This document shows positions 61,186 to 64,000 of a stretch of 64,000 nucleotides of DNA, piece after piece (the stretch's first letter is position 1; every line of letters starts with the position of its first letter). The translations under genes and the position numbers were made by a program. The notes under the pieces are model-generated. The model saw only the letters and a program-made list of their open reading frames with translations, did no database searches and was not told where the DNA came from. This stretch comes from Acidovorax_G lacteus (GTDB lineage: Bacteria > Pseudomonadota > Gammaproteobacteria > Burkholderiales > Burkholderiaceae_C). The DNA lies in contig NZ_BAABEX010000007.1 of assembly GCF_039540375.1 (NCBI RefSeq), positions 701,647-765,646 of the forward strand, given 5' to 3'.

Positions 61186-61725
61186 ATGAAACTGCTGATC
61201 GATTTTTTCCCCATCCTGCTGTTCTTCGGCGCCTACAAGTTCTACGGCATCTATGCCGCCACCGGCGTGCTCATGGCGGCCACGGTGCTGCAGATGGGCC
61301 TGATCTACGCCATTGACCGTCGCCTGCAGACCATGCACAAGGTCACGCTGGTGCTCATCCTGCTGTTTGGCACGCTCACCCTGCTGCTGCAGGACGACCG
61401 CTTCATCAAATGGAAACCCACGGTGCTCTACGGTGCCATGGCGCTGGCACTGGCCGTGGCACTCTGGGGCTTTCGCAAAAACTTCCTGCAGATCCTGCTG
61501 GGCGGCCAGCTGGCGCTGCCCGAGCCCGTGTGGCGACGCCTGAACGTGGCCTGGGTCGCGTACTGCCTGTTCATGTCGGCCATCAACGCCTACGTGGTGG
61601 TGTCGTTCAGCACCGAAGCCTGGGTGGACTTCAAACTCTGGGGCTACATCTTCCCTGTGGCCTTCCTCATCGGGCAGGGGGTGTACATCGCGCCGCACCT
61701 GCAAAACGATGAACCCTCCTCCTGA
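61186..61725 (+). CDS. yciB: YciB family inner-membrane protein (septation protein A)
   Basis: A 179-residue protein with about five membrane helices, implicated in envelope maintenance and septation. MKLLIDFFPILLFFGAYKFY is the exact family start; ALWGFRKNFLQILLGGQLAL and WVDFKLWGYIFPVAFLIGQG are further family blocks. It lies 50 bp after msrB and 12 bp before the BolA gene on the same strand. Confidence 0.95.
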   Translation: MKLLIDFFPILLFFGAYKFYGIYAATGVLMAATVLQMGLIYAIDRRLQTMHKVTLVLILLFGTLTLLLQDDRFIKWKPTVLYGAMALALAVALWGFRKNFLQILLGGQLALPEPVWRRLNVAWVAYCLFMSAINAYVVVSFSTEAWVDFKLWGYIFPVAFLIGQGVYIAPHLQNDEPSS

Positions 61726-61737
61726 GCCCGCACCGCC

Positions 61738-62001
61738 ATGACGACCGAGATTGCCGACCAGATGCACGCGCGGCTGCTGGAGCGCCTGCAGCCCACGACC
61801 CTCGAAGTGCTGGACGAAAGCGCTGCCCACGCCGGCCATGCCGGGGCCAATGGCACGGGCTTTGGCACCCATTTCCGGGTGCGCATCGCGTCACCTTTGT
61901 TTACCAGTCTGCCCCGCGTTGCGCGCCACCGCCTTGTGTATGATGCGCTGCAAGATTTCATCGACCGGGGCGTACACGCCCTCGCCATCGAAATCCTCTG
62001 A
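61738..62001 (+). CDS. BolA-family protein
   Basis: An 87-residue BolA/IbaG-like protein. Members work with monothiol glutaredoxins in iron-sulfur trafficking, and BolA itself affects cell morphology. GTHFRVRIASPLF is the conserved strand block and LPRVARHRLVYDAL holds the invariant His in a nucleic-acid-binding-like helix. Preceding yciB-like genes are a common partner in betaproteobacteria, as I recall. Confidence 0.92.
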   Translation: MTTEIADQMHARLLERLQPTTLEVLDESAAHAGHAGANGTGFGTHFRVRIASPLFTSLPRVARHRLVYDALQDFIDRGVHALAIEIL

Positions 62002-62068
62002 GCGCGACCGACCGGCCTGCTGGACCGGCCCTCCCTCAGCTCCCTCCCTACCCTGATTTGGATTCCGC

Positions 62069-62854
62069 ATGAAGAAACAGCTTCTGTCCGGCCTCGTGGC
62101 CGCAGCCCTGCTGGGCGCCGTGGCCCTGCCCGTCTCTGCCCAGAACATCGCCATCGTCAACGGCAAGGCCGTGCCGAAGGAGCGGGCCGACGCGCTGCGC
62201 CAGCAGGTCGAGCGCTCGGGCCGCCCGGTGACGCCGGACATCGAGGGCCAGATCAAGGAAGAAGTGATCGCCCGCGAAATCTTCATGCAGGAAGCGCAAA
62301 AGCGCGGCCTGGAAACCTCGGCCGACTACAAGGCCCAAATGGAACTGGCCCGCCAGACCATTCTGATCCGCGAACTGTTCTCGGACTACCAGAAGAAGAA
62401 CCCCGTCACCGACGCCGAAATCAAGGCCGAATACGACAAGTTCGTGGCCGCCAACGGTGGCAAGGAATACAAGGCCAGCCACATCCTGGTTGAGAAGGAA
62501 GCCGAAGCCAAGGCCATCATCGCCTCGATCAAGAAGGGCGCCAAGTTCGAAGAAATCGCCAAGAAGCAGTCGAAGGACCCGGGCTCCGGTGCCCGCGGCG
62601 GCGACCTGGACTGGGCCAACCCCGCCAGCTACGTGAGCGAATTCACGGAAGCCCTGATCAAGCTGCAAAAGGGCAAGATGACCGATGCACCGGTGAAGAG
62701 CCAGTTCGGCTGGCACATCATCCGCCTCGACGACGTGCGCGAAGCTGAGCTGCCCAAGCTGGACGAAGTCAAGCCGCAGATCGCCCAGCAACTGCAACAG
62801 CAAAAGCTGGTGAAGTTCCAGGAAGACCTGCGCGCCAAGGCCAAGGTCGAGTAA
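62069..62854 (+). CDS. Periplasmic parvulin-type peptidyl-prolyl isomerase
   Basis: A 261-residue foldase. MKKQLLSGLVAAALLGAVAL is a Sec signal ending in VSA-Q. An N-terminal SurA-like helical region (residues ~25-130, VNGKAVPKERADALRQQV) precedes the parvulin domain (~135-225: YKASHILVEKEAEAKAII, GSGARGGDLDWANP, SQFGWHIIRLDDVRE), and the protein ends in a Lys/Gln-rich helix. The length fits the PpiC/PrsA-like secreted class. A strong terminator follows. Confidence 0.93.
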   Translation: MKKQLLSGLVAAALLGAVALPVSAQNIAIVNGKAVPKERADALRQQVERSGRPVTPDIEGQIKEEVIAREIFMQEAQKRGLETSADYKAQMELARQTILIRELFSDYQKKNPVTDAEIKAEYDKFVAANGGKEYKASHILVEKEAEAKAIIASIKKGAKFEEIAKKQSKDPGSGARGGDLDWANPASYVSEFTEALIKLQKGKMTDAPVKSQFGWHIIRLDDVREAELPKLDEVKPQIAQQLQQQKLVKFQEDLRAKAKVE

Positions 62855-62881
62855 GCACTGGATCTGCGTCGGCTCCCCCAT

Positions 62882-62913
62882 CACAACGCGGCTTCGGCCG
62901 CGTTGTGCTTTTG
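62882..62913 (+). terminator. Rho-independent terminator of the selO-ppiC run
   Basis: ACAACGCGGC and GCCGCGTTGT (62883-62892, 62897-62906) form a perfect 10-bp stem closed by a TTCG tetraloop, then GCTTTTGG. Confidence 0.88.
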
Positions 62914-62947
62914 GGGGCCACCCAGTACGCGGGCCGGGTGGATGGGA

Positions 62948-63787
62948 TCAGCGCACCACCGCCAGCCAGAGCATCAGCGCGCCTATCATCACCGGCTGGT
63001 GGAGCATGTAGTAGCTCAGGCTCCAGCGTCCGAGCCAGGCCAGACCGCCCAGCACCGCGGGCACCCGCCCCGCCAGCACGGAAGCATGACGCCGATGCAG
63101 GTACTGGCCAAGGGCCATCCCCCACCACATCACGCCGAGCCAGGGGAACACGGGCACATAGTCTTCGGTGAAGGGCTTGCGCGTCACCCAGCCCAACCAG
63201 TTAAGCCAGCGGCTGTTGAACCAGGCTGCAAGCTCAGGACCCGCTGCCTGCAGGCCCCAGGCGGCCAACCAGGGAGTGGCTACGGCAATGCCCCCAGCCA
63301 GCCACAGCACCGTCCCCCAACCGGCCGTGAGCCGAGCCACCACCAGCATCACCGCCATACCGTGCAGCACGCCGAAGTGGATGTAGCTGGCCGGGAACAT
63401 CCAGGCCGAGCCTGCCGACACCAGCAATGCACAGCCGGCAATCTGCGCCCAGCGTCGCCAAAAGCGCGACCACGACTGCCCCTGCGCGACGGCAATCGAC
63501 TGGCCCAACCCCGCACACAGCAGGAACAGGCTCACGATGGCGGTGCGCTGTACAGTCCAGAACGGATCGGTGCGGAACTCCTGAGGCCACAAACCAAAGT
63601 GGCTGAGATCGAAACAGAAGTGAAAGACTGTCATCCACACCATGGCCATCCCCCGCAGGGCGTCGACACGGGCGAAGCGGGCGTCGGGCATCAGCGCTGC
63701 CGCGGGCGGTGCAGCGACACAATCGGATCGGACAGTCTTGTTTCGGGGCACGGACAGGCTACGGGCTGGAGAAGGCGAAGGCTGCAT
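62948..63787 (-). CDS. DUF1624-type multi-pass membrane acyltransferase-like protein
   Basis: From the ATG at 63787 the protein has 279 residues; a later ATG at 63691 (MPDARFARVDALRGMAM) is equally plausible, because similarity begins there. RVDALRGMAMVWMTVFHFCF with its conserved His resembles the heparan-alpha-glucosaminide N-acetyltransferase/DUF1624 family; SYIHFGVLHGMAVMLVVARL and SLSYYMLHQPVMIGALMLWL are further membrane segments. About seven to eight helices in all. It may move acyl or acetyl groups to a periplasmic sugar or glycan; the target is unknown. Confidence 0.82.
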   Translation of the reverse strand: MQPSPSPARSLSVPRNKTVRSDCVAAPPAAALMPDARFARVDALRGMAMVWMTVFHFCFDLSHFGLWPQEFRTDPFWTVQRTAIVSLFLLCAGLGQSIAVAQGQSWSRFWRRWAQIAGCALLVSAGSAWMFPASYIHFGVLHGMAVMLVVARLTAGWGTVLWLAGGIAVATPWLAAWGLQAAGPELAAWFNSRWLNWLGWVTRKPFTEDYVPVFPWLGVMWWGMALGQYLHRRHASVLAGRVPAVLGGLAWLGRWSLSYYMLHQPVMIGALMLWLAVVR

Positions 63788-63862
63788 GCTAGCCGCACCA
63801 GCGCTTGCGTGCCCCGAGCCGCGCCGATCGTCATCTAACCCCCAGCGGGCTCCCCGATAAGA

Positions 63863-63896
63863 CAAAAGGCCTGCAGGATGACCTGCAGGCCTTGTC
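63863..63896 (-). terminator. Terminator downstream of the tRNA-Pro fragment
   Basis: A perfect 12-bp stem AAGGCCTGCAGG/CCTGCAGGCCTT (63866-63877, 63882-63893) with loop ATGA; on the minus strand it continues into TTTTGTC. It lies where the terminator of an intact tRNA-Pro gene would be. Confidence 0.85.
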
Positions 63897-63901
63897 ATGG
63901 A

Positions 63902-63951
63902 TGGTCGGAGCGGCGGGATTCGAACTCGCGACCCTCTGCTCCCAAAGCAGA
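63902..63951 (-). tRNA. Partial tRNA-Pro (TGG), 3' half only
   Basis: On the minus strand this reads from the anticodon stem TCTGC, loop TTTGGGA (anticodon TGG), through the T arm with TTCGAAT, to CGCTCCGACCA with encoded CCA. The expected 5' acceptor strand (CGGAGCG) and D arm are absent; instead the sequence turns into A-rich DNA (AAGCAAAAACCTGCAAAAAC). A 3'-end tRNA duplicate like this is the usual scar of site-specific integration, i.e. an att site. Confidence 0.8.
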
Positions 63952-64000
63952 AGCAAAAACCTGCAAAAACAACATCTTAGCCGCCTATCGTCTAACGCCA
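63952..64000. mobile_element. Possible end of an integrated element at the window edge
   Basis: The last ~49 bp are clearly less GC-rich than the rest of the window and replace the 5' half of tRNA-Pro. No gene can be read in so short a stretch. If the att interpretation is right, the element extends rightwards out of the window and an intact tRNA-Pro lies at its far end. Confidence 0.5.

Noticed and set aside
63902..64000. A complete tRNA-Pro gene reaching the window end
   Set aside because: The bases where the D arm and 5' acceptor strand should be show no complementarity to the 3' acceptor sequence and no D-loop motif.

Overview
The window looks like chromosome of a high-GC betaproteobacterium of the order Burkholderiales, most likely Comamonadaceae (Acidovorax or a close relative). 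I infer this from protein style, from housekeeping gene order and from two families of short dispersed repeats that I associate with that family; no search was run. About 60 protein genes are packed closely, many pairs sharing TGATG or ATGA stop/start overlaps. There are two complete tRNA genes and one tRNA fragment. I see no CRISPR array, rRNA, insertion sequence, toxin-antitoxin pair or defence cluster.

Layout. 1-8.0 kb: murB (cut by the left edge), yajQ, a retropepsin-like protease, a degenerate HD-domain protein, plsY, ybaK-type editing protein, then a LysR regulator divergent from a Bug-type binding protein and an M20 hydrolase. 8-16.5 kb: Tas-like aldo/keto reductase, alpha/beta hydrolase, prfB with its programmed +1 frameshift, HAD phosphatase, pepN, fbp, tRNA-Thr and tRNA-Lys. 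16.5-27.5 kb: envelope and replication genes (tcdA-cpoB-pal-tolB, msbA, an exported ankyrin protein, tatD-pilZ-holB-tmk-mltG, ygfZ). 27.6-40 kb: thioesterase/acetyltransferase fusion, a lipase-like hydrolase, an exported hydratase-like protein, iron alcohol dehydrogenase, a HAMP/PAS membrane protein with no output domain, a patatin, an HDOD protein, tex, a DUF72 protein.

40-58.2 kb is one long minus-strand catabolic region. It holds two short-chain dehydrogenases, a glutathione transferase-like protein, a GNAT, a CurA-type oxidoreductase, a PaaI thioesterase, an acyl-CoA dehydrogenase, a thiolase, a FadB/J-type bifunctional protein, a five-gene Liv-type ABC importer and an acyl-CoA ligase. 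A Crp/Fnr-family regulator diverges from the ligase. The set gives uptake, CoA activation and beta-oxidation of some carboxylic acid. A TTGTC-N8-GACAA inverted repeat lies upstream of both fadJ and the ligase and may tie the region together.

58.4-64 kb: the regulator, then a plus-strand run selO-msrB-yciB-bolA-ppiC, then a minus-strand membrane acyltransferase-like gene. At the right edge is the 3' half of a tRNA-Pro gene without its 5' half, followed by less GC-rich DNA: this is probably the border of an integrated element lying outside the window.

The most distinctive unexplained structure is a family of short palindromic elements (8 copies). Most are intergenic, but two lie inside reading frames (selO and patatin) and one carries the stop codon of the DUF72 gene.
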